A stretch of 64,000 bases of DNA, from NCBI GenBank assembly GCA_001586195.1, contig CP014609.1, positions 346,001-410,000 on the forward strand. Direction: 5' to 3'. The translations under genes were made by a program, and so were the position numbers. Of the stretch, positions 9,129 through 18,232 are shown one piece after another. This DNA is from Solibacillus silvestris (GTDB lineage Bacteria > Bacillota > Bacilli > Bacillales_A > Planococcaceae). The stretch's first letter is position 1. The number at the start of each line of letters is the position of its first letter. The notes under the pieces were generated by a model, which was not told the origin of the DNA, searched no databases, and saw nothing but the letters and a program-made list of their open reading frames with translations.

Positions 9129-10025
9129 ATGGAATATCAGGAAACGAAATACTGGGTTAGTACTCATGAAACAATTCCAGCACAAACAAAAAAGATATTA
9201 AATGAGTACTTGCTAAGTTTGAAATTAGCAAATAAGGCAGAATCGACAATTTCAAGATACCGTACCTTCTTAGAACGGTTTTTTGTTGAGTATGAAGTTG
9301 AATTGGATACGCTCACCTCTAAAGAGGTATTGGAATGGGTGAACAATTACTCGGAAGGTAAAAAGGAATCAACCGTGATTATTGCGCTTTCTATTTTGAC
9401 TTCATTTTTTAACTTTTGTCTCGCCGAAGATTATTTAGATAAAATGGTGATGAAAAAACGATGGGGACCGAAAGCACCGCAACCTTTGCCCAAATTCTTG
9501 ACAGAACAAGAATATGCGAGTGTGAAAATGGCTGCGGAATTGTTGCCTCTCAGAGATCGGGCAATTGTTCTGTTTCTATTCTCTTCTGGCTGTCGAAGGT
9601 CGGAAGTTGCTCAATTGTTAATTGAAGATGTGGATTTAAAGAGACGAACTGCAGTCGTTCAAGGGAAAGGGAAAAAATTTAGGAAGGTACATTTTTCAGA
9701 GGAATGTGCACTCATTATAAACGAGTATTTAGAGGCGAGATCTGCTGATGGAAAAGAACCGTTATTTATGACCAAATATGGTCTGCCACTTCAACAAAGC
9801 GGTATCTACAAAATCACAACGAAACTTGGAAGATTAGCTGGTCTGAAGCAAACATTGCATCCACACTGTTGCCGGCATACCTTTGCGACGAATATGTTAG
9901 CCAGAGGAGCAGAACTGGAATTTATCGCAGATGAAATGGGGCATACCAACCTGAATACGACACGTGTTTATGCCCGCATACCTACAGAGGATATTATGTT
10001 AGCTTATCAAAATATAATGGGGTAG
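9129..10025 (+). CDS. Tyrosine recombinase A1 (XerC/D-like integrase)
   Basis: A 298-residue site-specific recombinase. It has a core-binding (SAM-like) domain at ~20-105 (LNEYLLSLKLANKAESTISR) and a catalytic domain at ~120-298. The expected residues are all visible: R156 in SSGCRRSEV, H246 and R249 in HPHCCRH, H272 in GHTN, and nucleophile Y281 in RVYAR. The ribosome site AAGGATAG precedes ATG 9129. B1 starts 6 bases after its stop, so A1 and B1 should be translated together. It is very close to A3 at 37239. Paired recombinases usually act as a heteromeric complex; the substrate sites here are unknown. Confidence 0.93.
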   Translation: MEYQETKYWVSTHETIPAQTKKILNEYLLSLKLANKAESTISRYRTFLERFFVEYEVELDTLTSKEVLEWVNNYSEGKKESTVIIALSILTSFFNFCLAEDYLDKMVMKKRWGPKAPQPLPKFLTEQEYASVKMAAELLPLRDRAIVLFLFSSGCRRSEVAQLLIEDVDLKRRTAVVQGKGKKFRKVHFSEECALIINEYLEARSADGKEPLFMTKYGLPLQQSGIYKITTKLGRLAGLKQTLHPHCCRHTFATNMLARGAELEFIADEMGHTNLNTTRVYARIPTEDIMLAYQNIMG

Positions 10026-10031
10026 ATAACT

Positions 10032-10865
10032 ATGAATAGTGAAGTTCAACAAGCTTTCTTTAATGATCATCATGCTAAATTTAGTGCCGAAACAACGCGA
10101 GGTTACCGTATTGCGCTTACTCAGTTTTTTGCATCTTGCGAGAAAGATTATGCACAGGTGAAAGCGACAGACATACGAGCGTGGCTTTCTGCTTTGGAAG
10201 AAAAAGGACTGAAACCAAAATCGATTCATTTGAAGCTGGCTGCATTAAAATCGTTTTATAACTATTGCATGGAAGAAAGTTTAGTGAAGAAAAATCCGAC
10301 GTTAACTGTCAATACACCAAAAATTGATGATTCGCTTCCTTATTATTTAAGTAAACGAGAACTGGCCTTACTACAAGAATTAACGCGACAAAAACCTCGA
10401 GACCGCGCAATCGTGGAGGCGTTATATGCGACGGGTGTTCGTATTAGTGAACTATTGCAAATTAAGTTGGAGGATGTGAAATGGGATACAAGGCAAATTT
10501 GGATACGAAAAGGAAAAGGGAATAAGGAACGCTTTGTCCTCTTTTCACATGACTGTGCGGTACGCTTGAAAACGTATCTGGATCAGAGAGAAAAAGAAAG
10601 TGATTATCTATTTTCTAACCATCGGGGTGGCCCGTTAAGTCGTGTGTTTGTGGAACAACAATTCCGGCAATTTTCTGAAGAGCTTGGATTTAAGGTGAGA
10701 CCCCATACGATGCGCCATACGTTTGCGGCTCATTTAGCAGAAAAGGGAATGAAATTCACCTATATACAGGATCTATTAGGTCATTCAAATATTAATAGCA
10801 CCAGAATATATACAAGATTGATGGATCATACTCGGAAAAAACAGTACGACCAATATCAAGTTTAA
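10032..10865 (+). CDS. Tyrosine recombinase B1 (XerC/D-like integrase)
   Basis: 277 residues, with a core-binding domain at ~1-95 and a catalytic domain at ~105-277. The catalytic set is R137 (ATGVRISE), H225 and R228 (HTMRHTF), H251 (LLGHSN) and Y260 (RIYTR). It is the second gene of the first A-B pair, 6 bases after A1. It resembles B2 at 12840 more than the A-type proteins, so the cluster looks like a duplicated two-gene unit. The 119-base gap to A2 carries the A2 leader. Confidence 0.92.
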   Translation: MNSEVQQAFFNDHHAKFSAETTRGYRIALTQFFASCEKDYAQVKATDIRAWLSALEEKGLKPKSIHLKLAALKSFYNYCMEESLVKKNPTLTVNTPKIDDSLPYYLSKRELALLQELTRQKPRDRAIVEALYATGVRISELLQIKLEDVKWDTRQIWIRKGKGNKERFVLFSHDCAVRLKTYLDQREKESDYLFSNHRGGPLSRVFVEQQFRQFSEELGFKVRPHTMRHTFAAHLAEKGMKFTYIQDLLGHSNINSTRIYTRLMDHTRKKQYDQYQV

Positions 10866-10951
10866 AAGAAATAGGTATTAAGAGGAAAACCCAATTTTGA
10901 GTGAATTTTAAGATTAATCACGTGCAACTAATTTAGAGAAAGGGTGACAAC

Positions 10952-12835
10952 ATAGAGAATTATTGGGAAGTCAAGGAAGCGTTTTTGAATCAGAAAAACC
11001 ATATGGTAGTGAATGAATATCTTTTAAGCTTGAAAAATGCAAATAATAAGGAAAGTACTATAAGCGTACACAGATGTAGATTGCAGTTCTTTTTTAAATG
11101 TAGGAAAGAGGAATTTACAGAAATTACACGGGAGGATATTCAAAAATGGTTAAAAAAGTTACAAGAGGATTTGAAGGACCGTACCGTACAAGTAAATGTT
11201 GCATCCTTACGAGCCTTTTATAATTTTTGTATGAAAATGGAATATATAGAAACATCCCCTGTAATGGAGATAAAAAAGCGAATATACAATAAAGAATATT
11301 GGGTATTGATGAAAACTTTACCGAACGAGGAAAATCAAACTGTTGTGAACGAATATCTGAAAGATATGAAGGACTCGGGTAAAAATGTGGGTAGTATTAT
11401 TTCCCTGCGTACAAAGTTACAGCGTTTTTTCATTGCAGTTAAGAAACCGTACTTTTCAATAACAGCACAGGATATTGATCAATGGATTGATAAACATCGA
11501 GACAAATGGTCTACTACCACTGTTCACAACTATTACTATGTGGTCCGCTCTTTTTTTAGCTTCTGTGAGGAAAAGGATTACATTGAAACCATGCCGACTA
11601 AAAAAACTCGTTGGGTGGGTAAGACGGAAAAGTATTGGGAAATACAGCAACCAATTGCCAATCTTGAGAATCGGGAAGTACTAAATGAATTTCTTTTGTA
11701 TTTAAAAGAAGAAGGATATACAAAAAAAACAATTGAAGTTACCCGCAGTACGCTGCAACTTTTTTTTCGAAAAAGACTAGAAAGATTCTCTTTTATTACT
11801 ACGGAAGAAATCTACCTTTGGGGAAATTTAAATGTTTCTAGGAAAACAATCAGCAGGTATATTAGCTATATCCGTTCCTTCTATCGATTTTGTGTTCGGA
11901 AAGGATATATGGAAAAATCGCCTGTCATCTACCATTGGGCTTGGAAAGCAACGGGAAAGAACTATTGGGTATTATCGAAACCATTAGTAAACGTAAGGAA
12001 TCAAGAAGTGATTAATGAGTTTTTGTTGAGTATGAAAGTGTACAATCTTAGTGAAGGTACGATTAGGAGTTACTGCAATTTTCTAAGTAGATTTTTTCAT
12101 GAAAAAGAAGAATCATTTGAAACGTTGACATCAGATTGTATCCTCACATGGCTTATCCAGTACCAAAATGAATGGAAAGCTCGAACAATCCGTAATTATT
12201 TAAGTATGCTCAGCTCTTTTTATCGTTTTTGTGTAGAAGAAGAATATATGGAAAAATCACCGATCAAGATGCAATGGTTTCCCCGTATACCAAAATCAAT
12301 TCCAAAATACTTGGAAAAACCAGAGGTAGCAAAAGTCCTTCAAGTAATTGAAAGCGAAAATATTCGAAACCGTGCAATCGTTGAACTTTTCCTTGCGACT
12401 GGTTGTCGGGTTGGAGAAGTACATCAACTGGATAAGGCGCATATTGATTTTGAAAATCGAACGGCTACCGTCACAGGGAAAGGGAAAAAAATCCGCAAGG
12501 TTCACTTTACAGAAAAGTGTTCGTTGATTTTAGAAAGGTATCTCGCTACTAGGAAAGACCAACAGCCTTATTTATTCGTTACGCAAGGGGAAACCCGGCT
12601 TGGCACAGCCTCTATTCGTAAGATTGTTGGAAGGATAGGGAGAACGGCCAAGCTAATTAGACCTCTTCATCCACACCGGTTTAGACACACATTTGCAACT
12701 GAATTATTATCTAAGGGAGCCAACCTGTCGTTTATCGCGGACGAATTGGGACATAAGAATTTAAAGGTTACTCAAACTTACGCAACTTACACGAAACAAG
12801 AGATACTCACCATGTATCGTAAATATATGGGATAG
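10952..12835 (+). CDS. Tyrosine recombinase A2 with four tandem core-binding domains
   Basis: About 627 residues, roughly double the usual length. Counting from the TTG at 10985, four core-binding units begin with NEY/NEF motifs near residues 10, 122, 234 and 344 (period 110-112). Three linker copies read KEYWVL, EKYWEI and KNYWVL, and each unit ends in F(C) plus Y(I/M)E(T/K)SP. One catalytic domain follows at ~440-616 with R475, H564, R567, H590 and Y599. I place the start at 10952 because AAAGGGTGA precedes it as in A1 and A3 and the frame there encodes ENYWEV, matching the linkers; that codon is ATA, not ATG. TTG 10985 lacks a good ribosome site. B2 begins 5 bases after the stop. Confidence 0.88.
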   Translation: MENYWEVKEAFLNQKNHMVVNEYLLSLKNANNKESTISVHRCRLQFFFKCRKEEFTEITREDIQKWLKKLQEDLKDRTVQVNVASLRAFYNFCMKMEYIETSPVMEIKKRIYNKEYWVLMKTLPNEENQTVVNEYLKDMKDSGKNVGSIISLRTKLQRFFIAVKKPYFSITAQDIDQWIDKHRDKWSTTTVHNYYYVVRSFFSFCEEKDYIETMPTKKTRWVGKTEKYWEIQQPIANLENREVLNEFLLYLKEEGYTKKTIEVTRSTLQLFFRKRLERFSFITTEEIYLWGNLNVSRKTISRYISYIRSFYRFCVRKGYMEKSPVIYHWAWKATGKNYWVLSKPLVNVRNQEVINEFLLSMKVYNLSEGTIRSYCNFLSRFFHEKEESFETLTSDCILTWLIQYQNEWKARTIRNYLSMLSSFYRFCVEEEYMEKSPIKMQWFPRIPKSIPKYLEKPEVAKVLQVIESENIRNRAIVELFLATGCRVGEVHQLDKAHIDFENRTATVTGKGKKIRKVHFTEKCSLILERYLATRKDQQPYLFVTQGETRLGTASIRKIVGRIGRTAKLIRPLHPHRFRHTFATELLSKGANLSFIADELGHKNLKVTQTYATYTKQEILTMYRKYMG

Positions 12836-12839
12836 GAAG

Positions 12840-13685
12840 GTGAAAGAAATTAACAGTGAAGCTTGTATCGAACGGTTCCAAATAGAATATAGATTACGCT
12901 TGGAAGCAAAAACAATGAAGGCTTATATTTATAGCCTTACCATATTTTTTGAATTTGTAAAAGTAGAGCCTACTCGAGTATCAAAGAAGGATATCCGAAA
13001 TTGGCTATTATATTTATCGGAGTCTGGTTATAAAACGAGTACGATATGTAGTTATTTAATTGCTTTGAAGACCTTTTTTAAATTTTGTTTGGAAGAGAAC
13101 TATTTAAATAAAAATCCTGCAAAAGAGATTCCCTATCCGAAACGAGAAGATAAAATGCCAGCTTATTTAAGCAATGGGCAAATGGCTCTTTTCAGGAAAC
13201 TTGTTAAAGGAAATGTAATGGAAAGGGCATTAATTGAGGTACTTTTTGCTACAGGCGTAAGAAGAGGCGAGTTAATGGCAATGAAAAAGAAAGATATCAA
13301 TTGGGAAGAAAAAAGTATCTTTATTTCAGATGGAAAAGGAAAAAAAGAACGTATTGTTCCATTTAGCCGGAACTGCGCGGTATATTTGTCAGCCTATCTT
13401 GAAAGTAGAATAGATGATTTGCCATATGTCTTTGTGAATAGCAGATTGAAACGACCGCTGTACGGACAAATAATAAATACGCGGTTTCAATATTATTCTA
13501 GCCAATTGGGGTTCCGAGTAACCCCCCACATGTTGCGGCATACCTTTGCCACACATTTGGTAAAGATGGGAATGCCCTATGAAATGGTTCAGAAACTTTT
13601 AGGTCATGATAATCCGAAAACAACGCAAATATATACACGATTTTTTGATGAGTTCCAAAAGGAAGAGTATGATCAATGGATGTAA
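12840..13685 (+). CDS. Tyrosine recombinase B2 (XerC/D-like integrase)
   Basis: 281 residues from GTG 12840; GGAAGG overlaps the A2 stop, so it is probably translationally coupled to A2. The core-binding domain spans ~1-98 and the catalytic domain ~107-281, with R141 (ATGVRRGE), H230 and R233 (HMLRHTF), H256 (LLGHDN) and Y265 (QIYTR). 3' fragments of close relatives are scattered at 15950, 20980 and 26730. This suggests that B-type genes have repeatedly been the edge of rearrangements in this region. Confidence 0.92.
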   Translation: MKEINSEACIERFQIEYRLRLEAKTMKAYIYSLTIFFEFVKVEPTRVSKKDIRNWLLYLSESGYKTSTICSYLIALKTFFKFCLEENYLNKNPAKEIPYPKREDKMPAYLSNGQMALFRKLVKGNVMERALIEVLFATGVRRGELMAMKKKDINWEEKSIFISDGKGKKERIVPFSRNCAVYLSAYLESRIDDLPYVFVNSRLKRPLYGQIINTRFQYYSSQLGFRVTPHMLRHTFATHLVKMGMPYEMVQKLLGHDNPKTTQIYTRFFDEFQKEEYDQWM

Positions 13686-14097
13686 AAGAATGGGTTTTAA
13701 AAACAGGAGAAAATCAAGTATTCCATAAAATTTTTGTCAGCCATAACAGACACAGTTGTCTGGTTCATCCCAGGGTGTGTGGATTGAAATTACTTGGCAA
13801 GTTACAATAATTAACGCATTAATAAATGCGTTTTTGCGCGGAAAAATACGGGGATTCGCTATTTAAGCGATTCTTTTTTGTTTTAAAACCCCTCCAATAC
13901 TCATAAAAACAAAATACATCAGAAAGATGCTTTTTTTGAGGTATACCGAGGGACGTAATTTAATGCTATATAGTGTTACATGGATATATATGTTATATAT
14001 TTCCCGTTTACCCCGAATAATTATTGTTACTAACCTCATATATTATAAGGGGAATTTTATACCATTAATCTTAAATGAAAAGGAGTTGTTTTAAGTT
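13686..14097. other. Intergenic region with two small hairpins and one CRISPR-like repeat
   Basis: Two terminator-like hairpins are visible: AACGCATTAATAAATGCGTT with a T tail (about 13819-13840) and TCGCTATTTAAGCGA followed by TTCTTTTTTG (about 13855-13883). Bases 13758-13790 end in GTGTGGATTGAAAT, which resembles the 3' part of a type I-C CRISPR repeat. There is only one copy. I see no gene. Confidence 0.5.
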
Positions 14098-15621
14098 ATG
14101 AATGAGTATTTATACCGTGATGTTTATTCGATTAAATCAGATTTAGAAGACATGCTTAACAATTCGAATAACATTTTAAGCAACACAACAAGTATGATGC
14201 AATCACTAAATCGTTTTGAATCATTAATGAATAAAGGATTTAGCGGATTACAATCACAGTTAATTGATATCTCTTACCAATTAGAAGATATACTAGATGT
14301 CATGATTGATTTTAGAAATATGACATTCATTCAAAACGAAGAGAGAAATCAACTTCTAGCGAGTATTGACGCAACACTAAAAGCACCGAATAAAACAGCG
14401 GCACATGAGAAATACGAAATCGCCTTAGAACTAGCTGATAAAAACAAGCCTGACACAGCAATTCAATTTTTAAAAAAAGCCATTGAGTTGAACCCGCTAC
14501 ATTTTCGAGTTTACATTCAACTAACTCTGAATCTATTGAAGACAAAAAATTATAAGGAAGCACTTTATTATGCGAAGGAAAGCATTAACTTTGCCCCGAA
14601 TAATAACGAAATACTTGCATATACGTATTCTTTAGCGGCGCGCGCGTCAGAAAAATTAAAAAACTTTCAAGGAGCTCTAAATTATATTAATCAAGCTGCT
14701 AAATTAAATAATCAGTCAAGCTACATTTATGAAAAGGCTAGATATTTAGTTAAATTAGATGACATTAGTGAATCGATGAAAGAACTAAAAAAGGCAATCG
14801 AGATGAATAGTGAGTATTTTGCGATTTCTCTTGTAGATTCCGTCTTTCTTCCGTGTCGAAATGAGCAAGAACAACTTCTGATGTCATTAAAGGAAGAACT
14901 AGAATCAAAATTAAATTACGCAATTACGCAAATGGAAACAATTCAGTTACATAATTATAACTTTGATAACGAACGAGATACCACCGAGCGATTTCGTTAT
15001 CCAGAATTTCCAAGTTACGAAGTTGAAAAAGCCGGTGTTGTACCTAAACAAAAGGATGTAACTATTGTTTGTTATTGGGATAAGAACGGAAAAGAAGAAT
15101 CTATAAAGAAATATTGTTATAAAGAGGTATTCTGGTTTTTTGATTTTTACTATAATCAATTATCTAAATTACATCATAACAAACTACCATTGGTTAAAGA
15201 ATTGAAAAAACAAAATACGTATATTTCGTACAGAAAATCTGAAATTGAGTTCCTTTCATACAAAGAAGAGTACAATTATCTCATTATTAATTTTAAAAGG
15301 TTTTTAAAAAATACAAAAGAAGCCGCTACACTCGCAAAGGAGGTCTTTATAGAAAATCTTGAAAGTGTAAAAGAAAACAGAAATAAACTGGATGATTTGC
15401 TTTTTAAAGACAGCATGAAGAGGTTGATTCCTTTCTATAGTTGGTTTTCTAAAACAGGGAGTAATGATGAGTGGAATGATAAGGAGAAGGCTTCTAAATT
15501 ATTGAGAGCGTTCGTACAAAATTCTGAGTATGTTATTCGACAAGAAGAGAAACATACGGCAGCCATTAATAATTTATTAAAAAAAGTAAACGAAAGACCA
15601 CTACCGGATACTATAAAATAA
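14098..15621 (+). CDS. TPR-repeat protein with N-terminal coiled coil
   Basis: 507 residues from ATG 14098, with AAAGGAG about 10 bases upstream. The N-terminal ~100 residues are a hydrophilic coiled coil. Residues ~105-240 hold three or four tetratricopeptide repeats (DTAIQFLKKAIELNP, KEALYYAKESINFAPN, QGALNYINQAAKLNN, ESMKELKKAIEMN), which normally mediate protein contacts. The C-terminal half is unrecognised, with a Trp/Phe/Tyr patch near residue 345. There is no signal peptide, so it is cytoplasmic. It lies just after the recombinase cluster and could be cargo; its function is unknown. Confidence 0.7.
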   Translation: MNEYLYRDVYSIKSDLEDMLNNSNNILSNTTSMMQSLNRFESLMNKGFSGLQSQLIDISYQLEDILDVMIDFRNMTFIQNEERNQLLASIDATLKAPNKTAAHEKYEIALELADKNKPDTAIQFLKKAIELNPLHFRVYIQLTLNLLKTKNYKEALYYAKESINFAPNNNEILAYTYSLAARASEKLKNFQGALNYINQAAKLNNQSSYIYEKARYLVKLDDISESMKELKKAIEMNSEYFAISLVDSVFLPCRNEQEQLLMSLKEELESKLNYAITQMETIQLHNYNFDNERDTTERFRYPEFPSYEVEKAGVVPKQKDVTIVCYWDKNGKEESIKKYCYKEVFWFFDFYYNQLSKLHHNKLPLVKELKKQNTYISYRKSEIEFLSYKEEYNYLIINFKRFLKNTKEAATLAKEVFIENLESVKENRNKLDDLLFKDSMKRLIPFYSWFSKTGSNDEWNDKEKASKLLRAFVQNSEYVIRQEEKHTAAINNLLKKVNERPLPDTIK

Positions 15622-15707
15622 TAATATTCTTACAGAATTTAACGAAGAAAAATTAAAGTAAATCATAAAAAAAAACGCGTTTTAAAAATAGAATCAGTGT
15701 AAATCAT

Positions 15708-15760
15708 ATGGAACTCAAAAATTTGAATTTATAGGACTTAAATTTTTGAGTTTCAATAGA
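15708..15760 (+). terminator. Inverted repeat behind the TPR gene
   Basis: AACTCAAAAATTT and AAATTTTTGAGTT form a 13-bp stem around a ~17-base loop. It is followed by a weaker T-rich region. It is a likely terminator for the TPR gene. A second inverted repeat (CTAATGTTC / GAACATTAG, about 15804-15838) follows. Confidence 0.5.
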
Positions 15761-15949
15761 GGGGGTCTAATCAAGCACAATTAGACTCTTTTAGTAGCCT
15801 AAACTAATGTTCACAAAATTCTATTTCTGGAACATTAGTGATAGAATCCTAGATATATATGCGTTCTTGTTATTTAACACGTACATACGATCCCGTCTCA
15901 CGGGACTAGTAGATAAAGAGCTTAGAAGATGAGCAGATATCGCACGTAA

Positions 15950-16158
15950 ATGAGCGGTTTCAATATTATTCTAGCCAATTGGGGTTCCAAGTAACCCCCC
16001 ACATGCTGCGCCATAGCTTTGCCACACATTTGGTGAAGAGAGGAATACCCTATGAAATGATTCAGCAACTTTTAGGTCATGACTATCCGAAAACAACCCA
16101 AATATATACGCGATTTTTTGAACAGTTACAAAAGGAAGAGTATGACCAATGGATGTAA
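15950..16158 (+). pseudogene. 3' fragment of a B-type tyrosine recombinase
   Basis: The sequence is nearly identical to the last ~200 bases of B2 and encodes [26 protein letters not shown] and the final YDQWM before TAA. The 5' two-thirds of the gene and the start are missing. The block from here to about 16335 is repeated at about 20990-21418, including the hairpin behind it. Confidence 0.8.
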
Positions 16159-16271
16159 AGAAAGGATGTTGAGGTTATAAAAAATAAAGCTTCATTACTT
16201 TAGAATAAGGGTAATTTTTATTTCCAGGTGCAATTAAGCAGTTGTTTGCTTAGTTTATTTTGTTAAAAAAA

Positions 16272-16320
16272 TACAGACGAGTTATATGCTTTTATCAGGT
16301 ATAACTCGTCTTATTTTTGT
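16272..16320 (+). terminator. Terminator behind the recombinase fragment
   Basis: AGACGAGTTATA and TATAACTCGTCT form a 12-bp stem followed by TATTTTTGTTT. A diverged copy is at 21353-21400. It is followed at 16318-16334 by AAATACTACCTG, also found at the end of the second copy. From 16335 to 16647 I see only a poorly supported 31-residue frame (16347-16442, GTG start after GAAGGAGG). Confidence 0.75.
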
Positions 16321-16647
16321 TTAAATACTACCTGAAGGAGGCATATGTGAATGGTGAATTCCACGTAGAAATTTTAAAAGAAAAAGAACATTTTGCGCGT
16401 AAAGGAGTTACTGTTTTGGGATGTAATCAACATTTTCTTTAACTTAATATTTTAGAAGATAACCGATTTGAGCACTTGTTTGGTCAATTAGACTGAGAAT
16501 TGGTCGTTACTTAAATGATTTCGCTATGAATATGTTAAAACTGAGGGCTAATTTTTGGAGATACATGCCTCAATAAATGTGTTTATTATTAGAATATTTC
16601 ACATTATATGGTAAAATGTGGATATAAATTATTTAAGGAGAGATTAG

Positions 16648-18159
16648 ATGAACCGATTTTTTACCTTAGTTATTACTTTTATACTTCTAATGTTATTTAA
16701 CACAAGTATTGAAAAGGGTGTAAAAGCAGCATCCAATTACGAACAAGAACCAAATGATGAAATGAAGTCAGCAACGAACATCGAATTAAATACAACCTAC
16801 AGTGGATATTCGAATTTTCGTACTAGCGGTAGTTGGGGTTCACATATTGGGGACTTTGACTATTTTAAGTTTACATTAGATAAACCAGGTAAAGTTACTT
16901 TATCTATGAAAAATAACGAAGACTATACGTGGAGTTTTTTACTGACGGATTCTAATAACAAGCAATTTATTGATGCTGACACTGAAAATGGGGTGAAAGT
17001 TACCGATCAAAATATTTCCCATACTACTAGGTCTGTCGGTTTACCAGCGGGGACTTATTATGTGAGAGTATATGGTAACTACGGAGAAATGGAGAAAATC
17101 CCTTATGAATTAACCGTAGGATTTAAACCGAGTTCCCGTTATGAACAAGAACCAAATGATGAAATGAAATTAGCAACGAGCATTGAATTAAATACAACCT
17201 ACACTGGATATTCGAAATATCTTTCTAGCGGTAGTTGGGGTTCACATATTGGAGACTTTGACTATTTTAAGTTTACATTGGAGAAACCAGGTAAAGTTAC
17301 TTTATCTATGAAAAATAATGAAGACTATACGTGGAGTTTTTTACTGACGGATTCTAATAACAAAAAATTTATTGATGCTGACACTGAAAATGGGGTGAAA
17401 GTTACCGATCAAAATATTTCCCATACTACTAGAACTGTCGGTTTACCAGCGGGGACTTATTATGTGAGAGTATATGGTAACTACGGAGAAATGGAGAAAA
17501 TCCCTTATGAATTAACCATAGGATTTAAACCGAGTTCCCGTTATGAACAAGAACCAAATGATGAAATGAAATTAGCAACGAACATTGAATTAAATACAAC
17601 CTACACTGGATATTCGAAATATCTTTCTAGCGGTAGTTGGGGTTCACATATTGGAGACTTTGACTATTTTAAGTTTAAATTAGATAAATCTAGTGAAGTT
17701 ACTGTATCAATGAATAATCATGAAGACTATACGTGGAGTTTTTTATTACTGGATCCTAATAACAAGAAATTTATTGATGCTAAGACTGAAAATGGAACTA
17801 AAATCGGTAATAAAAAAAGTACCAATAAATCTGTAAGTCTACCAGCAGGGACTTATTATGTGAAGGTATTTGGTAACTATAGTGAAATGGAGGAAATTCC
17901 TTATTCACTTCTTGTAAAAAAATCAATATTACTTACAATAAATAAAGTTACAAATAAAACGACTAGTATTACTGGAAAAACTGAAGAAAATGCTAATGTA
18001 GAAGTTAAAATTGGAAATAAGTTGTTAGGCAAGGCTAAATCAGATAGTAAAGGGAATTATAAAGTGAAAATTAAAGCACAAAAAAAGGGAACAAAACTAA
18101 CAGTTATAGCTAGAGATAAAGACAAAAATGAGAAAACAATAACTACAACAGTAAAGTAG
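16648..18159 (+). CDS. Secreted protein with three PPC-type repeats and an Ig-like C-terminus
   Basis: 503 residues with a signal peptide (1-28, ending VKAAS). Three tandem 134-residue repeats start near residues 31, 165 and 299 with YEQEPNDEMK. Each contains DFDYFKF and LPAGTYYVRV, the hallmark of bacterial pre-peptidase C-terminal (PPC) domains, which bind Ca or ligand in secreted enzymes. The DNA period is exactly 402 bases and repeats 1 and 2 are nearly identical, so the duplication is recent or is being homogenised. The last ~78 residues form an Ig-like domain (ITGKTEENANVEVKIG). No catalytic domain is present, so this is a stand-alone binding or matrix protein. AAGGAGAG precedes the ATG. 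Confidence 0.85.
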   Translation: MNRFFTLVITFILLMLFNTSIEKGVKAASNYEQEPNDEMKSATNIELNTTYSGYSNFRTSGSWGSHIGDFDYFKFTLDKPGKVTLSMKNNEDYTWSFLLTDSNNKQFIDADTENGVKVTDQNISHTTRSVGLPAGTYYVRVYGNYGEMEKIPYELTVGFKPSSRYEQEPNDEMKLATSIELNTTYTGYSKYLSSGSWGSHIGDFDYFKFTLEKPGKVTLSMKNNEDYTWSFLLTDSNNKKFIDADTENGVKVTDQNISHTTRTVGLPAGTYYVRVYGNYGEMEKIPYELTIGFKPSSRYEQEPNDEMKLATNIELNTTYTGYSKYLSSGSWGSHIGDFDYFKFKLDKSSEVTVSMNNHEDYTWSFLLLDPNNKKFIDAKTENGTKIGNKKSTNKSVSLPAGTYYVKVFGNYSEMEEIPYSLLVKKSILLTINKVTNKTTSITGKTEENANVEVKIGNKLLGKAKSDSKGNYKVKIKAQKKGTKLTVIARDKDKNEKTITTTVK

Positions 18160-18232
18160 AATCAGAAATATTAACTTATTTCAAGAGCATCAATATATCA
18201 AAGATATACATTTAGAAAGGTTGTAGTGTATT

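Noticed and set aside
16347-16442. 31-residue frame with GAAGGAGG before a GTG
   Set aside because: Good ribosome site but very short, no homologue seen in the window, and it follows a duplicated non-coding block.
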